Shown piece after piece: positions 9,934 through 19,355 of a DNA stretch of 64,000 bases. Under the pieces are notes generated by a model. It saw nothing but the letters and a program-made list of their open reading frames with translations, did no database searches and was not told where the DNA came from. Each line of letters starts with the position of its first letter. Within the stretch, counting starts at the first letter, position 1. Source of the DNA: CAVXNB01 sp963763085 (lineage in GTDB: Bacteria; Actinomycetota; Acidimicrobiia; Acidimicrobiales; Bog-793); the NCBI GenBank assembly GCA_963763085.1, contig CAVXNB010000004.1, positions 1,488,001-1,552,000 of the forward strand, written 5' to 3'. Position numbers and translations under genes: made by a program.

Positions 9934-11527
9934 CAGCGGTGCGCTCCGAAGATGTCGTTCAACGGCGTCGCAAAGGCATCGTTGTCTGTGAGCGTGCCGA
10001 GACCGAGGGCGACCTCGACGGTGCGCAGCAGGCTGTAGTGGGTGTAGCGCACGTTCGAAACGAACCCCTTCTTCACGAATCTCGATCCGATCACAAAGGT
10101 CGGGACCCGATTGGCAGGATGCTGTCCGTCCTCGGCATCTTCGTCCCACGTGACGATGAGCAGGGAGGGCTGCGTCCTCCATGCCGGCGACCGGAAGAGC
10201 TCGGTCACGATCGTCTTGAGCCAAGAGTCTCCTGCCGCGATTCCGCAACCCTCCATGTCGTCGCAGTCGTTCGCCCCGAACCAGGCGAAGTTGGGGGTCG
10301 TCGCCGCCTTCGTCAGATCGCCGGCGTACTCCTGTAGCGGCACGACGTGTTCGTCGCAGTACGCCGGCCGCTCGCGGACGTCCTTGAAGTAGAGGAACGG
10401 CAAGTCGTCGTCCCAGTAGTAGTCGTGCACCGTGTCGTCGCACGGGCCGTTCGCACTCTGTAGGTAGGCCTTCCAGGTCTCGTGCGCGTGGACGAGTAGG
10501 TCGCCGATGTTCTTGGCGTCGATCGTGTACTGCGAGTTCTCCTCGGCCGGATCGTCGAGTGGCACCCCGAACGCGCTCCCGCCGGCGAAGGCCAGGTAGT
10601 TGGCGTCGCTCGGGTGCTCCTCGGCGAACAGGTCCGCCAGCACGCTGGAGGTGGGCAGGAGGCTGTTGATGAAGGGGGCTTGCTGCTTGTTGCCGACGAT
10701 CTGGTGATAGTCCTCGTTCTCCAGATAGACGAGGAAGACATGGTCGAAGTGGGGGATCTTGGCGACGGCCGGCCTGAGTGCTGGCGGCTTGAAAACCGGG
10801 ACGGACAGGTTGAGCTCGAGGTCGTCGGCATAGGCGTAGTTGAAACCGACCGTGCTGCCGTCGGGGCCGTTGTAGTTTCTTGCCGGCGTGTTCAGACGCA
10901 GGACGACGACGATGCTCGTCGTTCCCGCCGGCAGCCGGCCGGCAGCCCTGCGGACGACGAGCTCGGTCGTGTCGGAGCGATCCTTGGCCGTCACCGCCGC
11001 CAGCGTGGCGGTGCCGAGAGCGACGTCGCCGGCGCCTTCGAAGATCACCCTCAGGGACGCGGCCGCACGATTGCTCCCCTGGCCGCCGAGCGCCGCCGAG
11101 ACCGAGTAGTTGGCGGCCGCAGGTCCGGCGCCGGGGAGGCGGACCTGCACGCGCTGCGCGAGCGTTGCGGGGCCGCCGGCGCCGCCGATGAAGAGGTGGC
11201 GGCCGCTCGACGAAGGCCGCCGATCCTCCTTACCGAAGAAGCCTGGCGTCCCGTAGTTGATGACCGACGGAAGCCCGCTCACGACCTGCCAGCCTGGAAT
11301 GGTGACGGCGTCGTAGCCCGTGCCCGAAGCGTCGCCGAGCTCGGCACTGCCGTTGCGGATCAGATTGCTCCCGATCGGGGCGAGCGGGCGCGGGCGCTGG
11401 CGGGGCGGGCGCCGGCGGGGCGGGCGCCGGCGGCGCCGCTCGCCGACGGGAGCACGGCGAGCAGCATCACGGCCGCGGCAACCGTCCCAGCAAGGAGAAC
11501 GGTCCGAGTCGGCCGCTGGCTCGTCAC
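9933..11527 (-). CDS. Secreted phosphoesterase (phospholipase C / acid phosphatase family), frameshift in linker
   Basis: The main frame (9933-11282 and open further upstream) holds a phosphoesterase-family domain: HFDHVFLVYLENEDYHQIVG (metal-site Glu-Asn), APFINSLL, NFAWFGANDCDDMEGC, SLLIVTWDEDAEDG (metal-binding Asp-Glu-Asp) and RYTHYSLLRTVE. About 170 residues before it form a beta-rich domain (NLIRNGSAELGD). A good signal peptide (GTG 11527, TVLLAGTVAAAVMLLAVLPSASG) lies in a different frame. The two meet in a GC-rich 15-base tandem repeat at about 11395-11450, where one base has probably been gained or lost. The family hydrolyses phosphate esters or phospholipids. Coupled to the YVTN protein downstream. 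Confidence 0.75.
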
Positions 11528-11572
11528 GGGTTCACCGTAACGCGCACAGGGGCGGGTCGACGACCCGGGCTG

Positions 11573-13474
11573 CTAGGCGCCGGCGACCTCTGGTCTCGGC
11601 TCGACGACCGCCCGCACCCGGCGCACGCCGGCGCTCGAGGACTCCTCCTTGAGAATGCGAAATCGGCCGAGTTGCCCCGTTCGTTCGACGTGAGGGCCCC
11701 CGCAGATCTCCTTGCTGTACCAGTCTCCGAACGGGTCGCCTGCCGTGTAGACCTTGACAGTGGCGCCGTACTTGTCGCCGAAGGCTCCGATCGCGCCTTC
11801 GGCAAATGCCTCCTCGGTCCCGAGCTCGCGGTAGCTCATGGGCCAGTCGTGCTCGATGGCCTCGTTCACGATGCGCTCGACCTCGCCGATCTCCTCCGGG
11901 GTCAGCTTCGCTGGATGAGAGAAATCAAAACGCAGCCTCTCCGCGGTCACGTTGCTCCCCCGCTGCACGACATGCTCGCCGAGCACGAGCCGCAAGGCCT
12001 TGTACAACAGGTGCGTCGCCGTGTGCAGCTGGGTCGAAGCCTCCGAGTGGTCGGCGAGGCCGCCTTTGAAAAGCCCCACCGCCGCGGTCTTGGACCGTTC
12101 CCGCTGCACTCTCATCAGGTGTTCGTACTCGGACCGCCAGCCGGGGTCGACCGGGGTGCCCGAGGCGGCAGCCTCCTCCAGGCTCAGCTCTGGCGGGAAG
12201 CCGTAGGTGTCGAAGAGCGTGAAGACCGCAGGCCCGGTGAGAGTTGTTCCGGCCAGCTTGGCGAACTCCCGCACGCCGCGGGAAAGCGTCCGGCGGAACA
12301 AGGTCTCCTCCCGGGAAAGCACCTCGCCGATCTCCTGCTTCCGCGCGTTGAGCTCGGGATAGGAGTCCCGGTACGCGTCGACGACGGGCCCGACGAGGGA
12401 GGCAAGAAGATCGTCGGCGATCCCGAGTGCGTGGCCCTGCCGCATGGCGCGGCGGGCGAAGCGGCGCATCACGTAACCCTGGGCGGTGTTCGAAGGCTCG
12501 ACCCCGTCGGCGGCCAGGAACACAAGCGCACGAGCGTGGTCGGCGATAATTCGCAGCGGAGCAAGGCGTTCCTCGTAGCGGACGTCCGCGAGTCGCTCGA
12601 CGTGCTGGACGAGTGGCTGCAGGAGGTCGATCCGGAAGGCGTCCGGTGAGTTGATGACTGCCATGGAGATCCGTTCGAGGCCGCCTCCGAAGTCGACGTT
12701 GCGTTGCGGAAGCTCCTCGAATCCGTCCTCGGTCCGCCTGTACTGCATGAAGACGGAATTCCCGATCTCGACGTAGCGCCCGCATTCGCAGTGCGGGTGG
12801 CATTCGGCGCCGAAGACGGCACTGTGCTCGACTTCGTCGAAGCGGTAGAAGACCTCCGAGTCCGGACCACCCGGCTCGCCAACTGGCATCGCGTCGGGAG
12901 ATCCCGACCGGCTCCACCAGGATTTCGTTTCGTCGTAGAAGCTGATGTGGGCGTCCCCCGATCCGACCTCGGAAGCATGCGCTGCGTTCCCGAGCTCGCG
13001 GGGCGGCGAGTCGAGACCGACCGAGGAGAACAGACCTCTCCAGATCTCGGCGGACTCGTCGTCGCGAGGGATCTCGAACCGGGGCGCCCCCGAGAACACG
13101 GTCGCGTACAACCGAGCGGGGTCGAGGCCGAGCGTGTCGGTCAGAAAACCGAAGAACCAGGGCAGCTGCTCGGCCTTGAAGTACGAGCCGAGGCTCCAGT
13201 TTCCGAGCATCTCGAAGAAGGTCGTGTGCCGGTTGTCTCCGACCTCGTCGATGTCCTCGGCGCGAAAGCACGGCTGGGAGTCGACGAGACGGTCGCCGGC
13301 CGGGTGCGGTTGGCCCAGGAGATAGGGGATCAGCGGTTGCATCCCGGAGCCGGTGAACAGCGTCGTCGGGTCCTCCCGAGGGACCAGGCTCGCCCCCGGG
13401 ATGATTGTGTGCCCGCGGGCGGCGAATTGATCGAGGTACGCCCGGCGAATTCCCTGACTGCTGAGCGACGGCAT
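11573..13474 (-). CDS. alaS: Alanyl-tRNA synthetase, short form lacking the C-Ala domain
   Basis: 633 residues from ATG 13474, against about 870-900 for usual AlaRS. The class II catalytic core is present (TTLFTGSGMQPLIPYLLG, FFEMLGNWSLGSYFK, FGGGLERISM), followed by the tRNA-recognition helical region (SNTAQGYVMRRFARRAMR). The editing domain keeps its zinc ligands HTATH and CGGPH. The protein ends shortly after GGPHVERTGQLGRFRILKEESSSAGVRRVRAV, where the C-Ala domain would begin. It charges tRNA-Ala with alanine. In the usual enzyme C-Ala helps bring the tRNA to both active sites. The frame is intact, and an insertion with an acidic GDAHISFYDETKSWWSRSG is present in the core. It may be the only AlaRS or a second copy. 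Confidence 0.88.
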   Translation of the reverse strand: MPSLSSQGIRRAYLDQFAARGHTIIPGASLVPREDPTTLFTGSGMQPLIPYLLGQPHPAGDRLVDSQPCFRAEDIDEVGDNRHTTFFEMLGNWSLGSYFKAEQLPWFFGFLTDTLGLDPARLYATVFSGAPRFEIPRDDESAEIWRGLFSSVGLDSPPRELGNAAHASEVGSGDAHISFYDETKSWWSRSGSPDAMPVGEPGGPDSEVFYRFDEVEHSAVFGAECHPHCECGRYVEIGNSVFMQYRRTEDGFEELPQRNVDFGGGLERISMAVINSPDAFRIDLLQPLVQHVERLADVRYEERLAPLRIIADHARALVFLAADGVEPSNTAQGYVMRRFARRAMRQGHALGIADDLLASLVGPVVDAYRDSYPELNARKQEIGEVLSREETLFRRTLSRGVREFAKLAGTTLTGPAVFTLFDTYGFPPELSLEEAAASGTPVDPGWRSEYEHLMRVQRERSKTAAVGLFKGGLADHSEASTQLHTATHLLYKALRLVLGEHVVQRGSNVTAERLRFDFSHPAKLTPEEIGEVERIVNEAIEHDWPMSYRELGTEEAFAEGAIGAFGDKYGATVKVYTAGDPFGDWYSKEICGGPHVERTGQLGRFRILKEESSSAGVRRVRAVVEPRPEVAGA

Positions 13475-13555
13475 CGCGCAAAGATACCCATCCGGTGAAG
13501 CTTGTCCGCTCCAGGGTGCATGCCCACGGCGGCGAATCGCGTGCAGTGTAGAGGG

Positions 13556-14789
13556 ATGCGGGCGCGACGCATCCATGGATCGAGAGGCGCAGCCTCGTGG
13601 TGCCTGGTAGCGGCAGCCGGCGTTGCCGTCCTTGCCGCGGGCTGCGGGTCCAATCCGACGTCAGCCCCCGGCTCGACCTCCACGACGGCTGCCGCCACCA
13701 CCACGACCGAGCCGACCACCACGACCGAGCCGACCACGACGAGCCAGCCGACCACGACGACGGACGCACCGACGACCACGACCACCACGACGCTCGCGCA
13801 GGGGTGGAGCGAGACGCAGCTGCTCGCGCAGCTTGATCATGGTGGGGGGTAGTTTCTCGGACGTTTCCGCGTCGGCGCCGGCGGTGCGCGACGGCGCCGG
13901 CGGTGTCGTCTTCCTGGGGCTGCCGCCGGCGGGATCCGGCCCGTCGATCAAGAGCAGTCTCGCCCAGCTCGAACACGACGCAGCGACGCCGCTGTTCACC
14001 GCCACCGACGAGGAGGGCGGCGGGATCGCCCGCCTCACCAATGTCATCGGCGCGATCCCGTGGCCGCGTCAGATGGCGGACACGATGTCCCCAGCGCAAG
14101 TCCGGGAGCTGATGACCCGTCAAGGCTTGGCCATGTTGGGGCTCGGGATCGACATGGACCTGGCCCCGGTGCTCGACACTGCCAACGCCAGCGACACGAT
14201 CGACGACGAGAACCTGCGATCCTTCAGTGAGAACGGCCATGTCGCTGCGCTCTACGGCCTGGCGTTCATCGCCGGCCTTCGAGATGGTGGCGTCATCGCC
14301 GTTGCCAAGCACTTTCCCGGCCTCGGCCACGCCAACGGCGACACGGACCTCGGGCCGGCTACCGATCCGTCGCTCTCGAAGCTGGAGCAGGACGATCTCG
14401 TCCCGTTTCGGGCAGCGATCAAGGCCGGCGTCCCGGTCGTGATGATGAGCAACGTCACAGAGCCGACCTGGGGCAGCGTTCCGGCCTCGCTGAACCCGGC
14501 CGCGTACTCCTACCTCCGATCCATGGGGTTCAAAGGCGTGATCATCACCGACAGTCTCGACGCGGGCGCCGTCAGCCACGCCGGCTACACGGGCCCCGAG
14601 GCGGTTGCGAAGGCAATCGAAGCCGGCGCCGACATGGCGATGGTGACGACGCCGTCCGACTTCTCTGCGGCATTGCAAGATCTCGAGCAGGCGGTTGCGT
14701 CAGGCCGACTGTCAATGACTCAGGTCCGGGCGTCCGTGCAACGCATTCTGGAGCTGAAGGAGGGCATCGTCCTGCCGGCCAGCTCCTGA
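13556..14789 (+). CDS. GH3 lipoprotein (NagZ-like beta-N-acetylhexosaminidase), frameshifted near 13833
   Basis: Starts at ATG 13556 (GAGGG just upstream). Signal and lipobox VAVLAAGCGS are followed by a long Thr-rich linker (TTTTEPTTTTEPTTT). At 13833 cagcttgatcatg probably has one extra base: the frame ends LAQLDHGGG-stop, while the next frame continues LIMVGGSFSDVSASAP. The GH3 domain keeps TDEEGGGIARL, KHFPGLGHANGDTDLG (substrate-binding Lys-His) and IITDSLDAGAV, with the nucleophile Asp. Family members release N-acetylglucosamine from peptidoglycan fragments or chitin. Here the enzyme would be a surface lipoprotein. It is about 380 residues when repaired. Confidence 0.8.
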
Positions 14790-14827
14790 TGATCGAGAGC
14801 TCGTCGAGCAACGTGACGCCGTGCTCC

Positions 14828-15244
14828 CTACGCCACGCTGCCGGGAGGAACCACCCACTGCACCGCCTGGCCGGTCAGCTTCGCAATGCGCTCGAAGTCT
14901 GTGTCGTAGTGCAGCACCGTGAGACCGGCGCCTTCCGCGCAGGCTGCTATGAGCAGATCCGGCAACGGGACGGACCGATGCTGCGCCTTGTCGGCCAGCA
15001 GCGATTGCACCTCCAAGGCCCGGTCGACGGCGGTGTCGGTCACGGGCACGCGCGGCATGGCCCGCAGCGCCTCAGCCAGTTCGTGGTAGGTCGCCGGGCT
15101 CGGCGCGCTGTAGAGAAGCTCGAGGTCGACGATTCCGCAGGTCGCGATGCGCCCAGCAAGAAGCAGCGGCTCGATCACCTCCCGCACCTCAGGACGGGTA
15201 TCGCTTCGTGTGAGCGCGCTCTTGTCCGCGAGGTAGATCGCCAT
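14828..15244 (-). CDS. vapC: VapC-type PIN-domain toxin
   Basis: 138 residues. The PIN-domain acidic residues are visible: Asp near the start (IYLADKSAL), Glu in IVDLELLYS, Asp in LPDLLIAACAE and Asp in HYDTDFERIA. VapC toxins are Mg-dependent ribonucleases that cut tRNA or rRNA. The gene follows its likely antitoxin with a 7-base gap on the same strand. It is of usual length and intact. Confidence 0.88.
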   Translation of the reverse strand: MAIYLADKSALTRSDTRPEVREVIEPLLLAGRIATCGIVDLELLYSAPSPATYHELAEALRAMPRVPVTDTAVDRALEVQSLLADKAQHRSVPLPDLLIAACAEGAGLTVLHYDTDFERIAKLTGQAVQWVVPPGSVA

Positions 15245-15251
15245 GCAGCCG

Positions 15252-15473
15252 TCAGCGCCAGGCGCCGGCCATCACGTCAGGATCGTCAAGTTGAAGTCGT
15301 CCCGGCGTGAACAGCAGCTCTACCAGGTGACGACGCAGCTGAAGCTTGATCACTTCGTCTAGAGCGGCGTCCACCGTGTCTGTCAGAGTCCGGGTGCCCA
15401 GGATCGCCTTGGCCGACTCGACTTTGTCGAAGTCGACCTCAAATGAGGTCTTGCGTCTCGAAGCGGTAGCCAC
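15252..15473 (-). CDS. vapB: VapB-type antitoxin
   Basis: 73 residues from GTG 15473. The N-terminus (ATASRRKTSFEVDFDKVESAKAILGTRTLTDTVDAALDEV) fits the ribbon-helix-helix type of VapB, with a C-terminal tail that would wrap the toxin. It precedes vapC. A TATACT -10 box (15480-15485 on the complement) ends 6 bases before the GTG and no ribosome-binding site is present, so the message is probably leaderless. It should repress its own promoter together with VapC. Confidence 0.82.
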   Translation of the reverse strand: MATASRRKTSFEVDFDKVESAKAILGTRTLTDTVDAALDEVIKLQLRRHLVELLFTPGRLQLDDPDVMAGAWR

Positions 15474-15479
15474 ATCCAG

Positions 15480-15536
15480 AGTATAGCGGATGAGAGTACG
15501 ATCAGATAGCGCATCTGTAAGATATCCCTATCTTAC
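15480..15536 (-). promoter_or_regulatory. vapBC promoter and operator-like inverted repeats
   Basis: Reading towards vapB there are GTAAGATA/TATCTTAC (15517-15536, perfect 8-base arms, TCCC loop), CAGAT/ATCTG (15503-15517), then the -10 box TATACT (complement of 15480-15485). The repeats lie where the -35 region and an upstream operator would be, as expected for autoregulation by VapB dimers. Confidence 0.55.
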
Positions 15537-15694
15537 GAGCTGGTCCTCGGTGCGGTGCCGGCCGCTATCAGAGTTCCGGGCGCTGCTCGCCGTGAACACT
15601 TCGATCGAGGACTCGCGTACCGGAGGGATCGCTTCCATCGGCCACCAGTACCCCTCGCGCACGGGGGCGGCGGCGGCGAGGGGTACCGACTCCG

Positions 15695-16439
15695 TCATCC
15701 TTTTCTGAGCCCTGCATTCACCGCACGAGTTGCATGTGATCCGTCTGGAACGCGCTGCGCGTACTCGGCGGCGCGCTGGCGGGCGCCGCGTGCGGTGATG
15801 ATGGCGAGCGCCGGCGACGAACACCAGGGCGGCGCAGAGGGCGGCGCCGGCGTCGTGTGACGGTCTGGTCGGCCAGACCCACGGGGTTCGCCAGGCGTTC
15901 AATATCGCGTCCTCGCTCAGGACCAGGTAGGCCATCGGTCCGATCCAGGAGAGCCCTCCGCCGATCACGGCGGCTGAGATGAGGCCGATGCCTGTGATGC
16001 CTGCGACGTTGCGCACCACGTCGAGAGTGCCACCTGGCAGGTGTGCTGCTGCGGCTCCGGCGCTGAGCAAGCCGACTGCGATTCCGGTGAGGGCTACAGC
16101 CGTGCCGAACCGCAGGTACGGAAGCCAGCGACCGGTGGCGCGTTCAGGCTCGCCGAACGGACTGTAGGTGGTTACCGCGATGACCGATGCCGCTCCAGCC
16201 TCCAGCAGCACCGGCAGCTGCTGGGTGAGCGGGCCGCTACTGGGTATCCAGTGCCACTCGAGCGCGGCGCGGAAGACCAAGCTGCAGGCAACGAGCGCTC
16301 CCAGAGCGACGGGGACGCGCCGGCTGGCGACGTAAAGGCGTACCAGTCGTGAACCGGCTGCGGCACTGCCCCAGCTTGGCAGGGGGGCGAGGATTCTCGA
16401 CTCTGCTCCCGCGCGCGTTCGTACATGGGCGGGGGTCAC
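15695..16439 (-). CDS. Membrane protein of the ABC operon, frameshifted near 15810
   Basis: Starts at GTG 16439, whose first bases overlap the stop of the upstream permease (GTGA). About six hydrophobic helices can be seen (VPVALGALVACSLVFRAAL, ASVIAVTTYSPFG, AVALTGIAVGLLSAGAAAA, VAGITGIGLISAAVIGGGL, AALCAALVFVAG). In the printed frame the protein then turns into Arg-rich nonsense. With one base removed at about 15806-15812 it reads AIITARGARQRAAEYAQR and ends at 15695. It is probably the second membrane subunit of the ABC exporter or an ABC-2-like permease. Neighbour identity, not homology, supports the role. Confidence 0.55.
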
Positions 16440-17891
16440 GGGATCTGTGCCAGGGCGATGTGGCCCGATCGAAGGGCCGGCAGGTGAGTGGCCAGCCAGG
16501 CACGCTGCACGCTCGGAGCGAGGGCCGCGAACCGATTCGCGGCTTTGGCCGCGGGCGACGGAAGCGAACCGGCGTCGTGGAGCAAGGCGGCTTCGATCGC
16601 TGCCTGAGCCGGGTCGCCGAGGGTGCCTCCGGCGGGGCCGATGAAGGCGTCCACGAAGGCGGCCTGCTCGTCCGCGAGGGACTGTGAGCTGGGTGGTTCC
16701 GGCTGGCTCGGCAGCTCGGTGAGGGCCAGGTGTAGCACCGGAGGGTTACCGGTGAGGGTCGCGCTGGCACCGACCAAGGTGCCGATCTCGGTCGGGCTCA
16801 GGCCACCTAGATCTCCGGGACGGTCGAGGAAGAACTCTGCTCGACACGCACCGGTGCCCCGGGGAGCCCCGCGAACTGGTGTATCAGCGGGTTCAAGGCG
16901 GCAACGAGGTCGGGCAGGTAGGCCCGGAAGGCGGGATGGACGCAGACGGGGATCGCTCCTTGCTGGCAGACGGGCGTGTAGGCGATGGGCCGGTCGCTGG
17001 CGGCGTCGTGGACGGCAGGGATGACCACGCCGTTGGCCTCGACGCGGGCGGTCCCGGCGAGGCCGACGCCGGTACCGGCTGCCGCCAGACCAACCGCGGT
17101 CACCACGGCCGCGGTGCGCCACACGATCCGGCTGCCCGATGCGGTTGCAAGTCCGAGTCCGCCGAGGACCGCGACGGCGATCCCGGCGAAGAACATGATC
17201 TGGACGATGTAGAGGTCGGGAAAGTAGTGGAAGAACACCCCGGCGTCCCCGTGCGGCACCGAGTTCATCGGCGAGAGGAGCGCGAAGGTGGGGTGCGACT
17301 CGTTGAGGACGACCCGGAACGCAACTATGAGCACCAGGAATGTCACAAGCGCAGCCAGCGGGGCAGTGAACCGACCGGGCAGCAACACGCCCGGCGGCAA
17401 ACCCCAGCGCGCAGAAGGCGCACAGCACCGCCGCTCCAGCAGCCACCGGCCACCAAGGCGGCCCACCCCAGCTGGCTTGGGTCGCCGTGAATCCGTAGAG
17501 CACGGCGACGCAGCCGAGGAACGCCGCCAGGGTCCAGATGGTGGTGGCGGCAAACGAGGCCAGCGCGGTGGCCCAGCGCGGCCGGGCCGCAATGGTGACA
17601 AGGTCGACCGTTTGGCGCCGTCCCTCGCGCGATCCGGTCCAGGCGGCGACGCCCGCCGCGAACAGCGAGAAGTCCGGGACCAGGTGATTGAGGATGACCG
17701 AGGAGCGCACGAACCAGAACGGTGGATAGCCCGCGGCCTTACGGAAGGCGTCGAAGTAGAACAGGGCGCCGAGCAGCGGGAGCAGCCAGATCATGGTGCT
17801 GTGGCGAAGCTCGAGGCGCAGCAACCGCCCGCGACGCGTCGGGCGAACCCGCTGTGACTCGGGAGCGCAGCGGGACCGTGACCGAGGTCAT
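16436..17891 (-). CDS. ABC-2-type permease, multiply frameshifted
   Basis: The ATG at 17891 overlaps the ATPase stop (ATGA), but the transmembrane frame becomes clear only from about 17824 (LRLELRHSTMIWLLPLLGALFYFDAF), so a shift near 17840 is likely. Helices run LASFAATTIWTLAAFLGCVAV and VLCAFCALGFAAG; at about 17392 an extra base moves the frame to VLLPGRFTAPLAALVTFLVLIVAFRVV. Near 16800-16850 the frame shifts back to LGGLSPTEIGTLVGA. The C-terminus is soluble and carries HLALTELPSQ. It is probably the membrane subunit partnering the ATPase encoded just upstream. Substrate unknown. Confidence 0.6.
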
Positions 17892-18633
17892 GCCCGCCCC
17901 TCGGCAAGCACGGCGCTGTAGCCCCGTTCCAACGGCGCGTCGCCCAAGCTGTGGCCGACTCCTCGCGCCGTCAGCTCGTCGGGCGTGCCCCGAAACACGA
18001 TGATTCCCCGGTCCATGAGCGCCACCTCGGTGCAGGCGGCCCCGACGTCTTCGACCAGGTGCGTGCTCACGACCACCGTGGCCGTCTCGCCCAACTCGCG
18101 CAGCACAGCCCGGAACTGCACCCGCTGTTCGGGGTCGAGCCCGGCGGTCGGCTCGTCCAACAGCAACAGCTCGGGGTCGTTGACGATGGCCTGGGCGATC
18201 CCCACCCGGCGCAACATCCCACCCGAGAGGGTGCGCAGCTTGGACTCTGGCCCTCTCCCCGAGCCCGACCCGCTCCACGGCGGCAGCCACCGCAGCGGGT
18301 ATCCGAGCGGGGGGCATCTCCTTCAAGAGCGCGAAGTACTCGACGAACTCCACCACCGTAAACCCCGGGTAGTAGCCGAGGTTCTGAGGCAGGTAGCCCA
18401 GTCGGCGGCGGATCTCCCGACGCTCGCCGTAGCTGCGCAGGGTCGCGGCCCAACAGCCGCAAGCTTCCCGAGGACGGCTGCAGCACGGTGGCCATCATCC
18501 GCAAGAGCGAGGTCTTGCCGGCCCCGTTCGGGCCGAGGAGCCCGAACACCCCGGGGCCGACTCGCAGGTCGACCCCGGCCACCGCCTGGGTACGGCCGAA
18601 CTTTCTCGTCAGCTGGTCGATCTCGACGTTCAT
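17888..18633 (-). CDS. ABC transporter ATP-binding protein, two frameshifts
   Basis: Starts at ATG 18633, overlapping the stop of the membrane-protein gene (ATGA). Walker A is LLGPNGAGKTSL in the first frame. After a shift at about 18430 the second frame reads EIRRRLGYLPQNLGYYPGFTVVEFVEYFALLKEM (Q-loop region). After another at about 18245 the third frame carries the signature LSGGMLRRVGIAQAI, Walker B LLLLDEPTAGLDPEQ and the switch His in STHLVED. When repaired this is a normal ATPase of about 250 residues that would power the permease downstream. All motifs survive, which argues for sequence errors or very recent damage. Confidence 0.75.
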
Positions 18634-19355
18634 GACGCTCCTTTTGGAACACGGGTGGCAAGAATCACCACAGCGGCGCAGCCGGCGGCGAAGATCAGGT
18701 AAGGAGCCACCAGGGCCGAGTCGGTGATCGCCGCGCTCCACTGGCCCGAGCTCGTTTGGGCCGCCAAGACGGTGATGGCCCAGCCGGCCATTCCCGCCGC
18801 CACGCCCACGTTCGCCGAGCGGGCGACGGTCGCCGTGGCCAAGGCCAGAGCCGACACCGCGGTCATGGGGACGAGCCAGCCGAAGGTGACCGACGCGGCC
18901 AGACCTGACGCGGCAGAGGCCGCCAGCCCCAACCCGGCATTGACGGCGAAGACCGCCACCGCCCGCACCAGCAGCACCATCCGGTCGCTGACCGCCATGC
19001 TGCACGACAGCTCCCAGGCCGGGTCCATCCCCGGCCCGTAGGCGTAGGCGATCCCTGCCCCCGCCACCGCCGGAGCCAAAAGCGCCACGAGCGGCTGGCC
19101 CGTCCCCACTGTCGCCGCCGCCCCCACCCCGAGCACCACCACCGTCGAGATCAGCCACGCCACCAACAGCGAAGGAGTGGTCAGCAGCGCCCGCGCCAAG
19201 CCCGGCGAGCCCAACAACCTCGCAGCACGGCGCTCCAGCCAGCTCGGCTGGCGGCGCCACACCTCCGCCGCCACCGCTCTCCACACCCTTCCCAGATCGA
19301 CGTCCGGCGGCGCCCCGTCCCATTCCTGGCCCGTCGTGTGCATGTCGCTCATCAC
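18630..19355 (-). CDS. Membrane protein co-encoded with an ECF sigma factor
   Basis: 241 residues, intact. A soluble N-terminus of about 60 residues (DVDLGRVWRAVAAEVWRRQPSWLERRAARLLGSPGLARALL) precedes about six hydrophobic helices, including LVAWLISTVVVLGVGAAATV, FAVNAGLGLAASAASGLAA and AAGMAGWAITVLA. The start overlaps the sigma-factor stop (ATGA) and the end overlaps the ATPase start. No zinc-finger anti-sigma motif (HxxxCxxC) is present. Position suggests either a membrane anti-sigma factor without that motif or a transporter subunit. I cannot choose between them. Confidence 0.65.
   Translation of the reverse strand: MMSDMHTTGQEWDGAPPDVDLGRVWRAVAAEVWRRQPSWLERRAARLLGSPGLARALLTTPSLLVAWLISTVVVLGVGAAATVGTGQPLVALLAPAVAGAGIAYAYGPGMDPAWELSCSMAVSDRMVLLVRAVAVFAVNAGLGLAASAASGLAASVTFGWLVPMTAVSALALATATVARSANVGVAAGMAGWAITVLAAQTSSGQWSAAITDSALVAPYLIFAAGCAAVVILATRVPKGAS

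Noticed and set aside
8665..10038. A 457-codon plus frame over the YVTN gene
   Set aside because: It mirrors the 42-residue repeats of the minus-strand propeller and has no signal, domain or start context.
11925..14678. A 917-codon minus frame over AlaRS and GH3
   Set aside because: It is a shadow of alaS and the GH3 gene; composition is Arg/Pro-rich and no motif appears.
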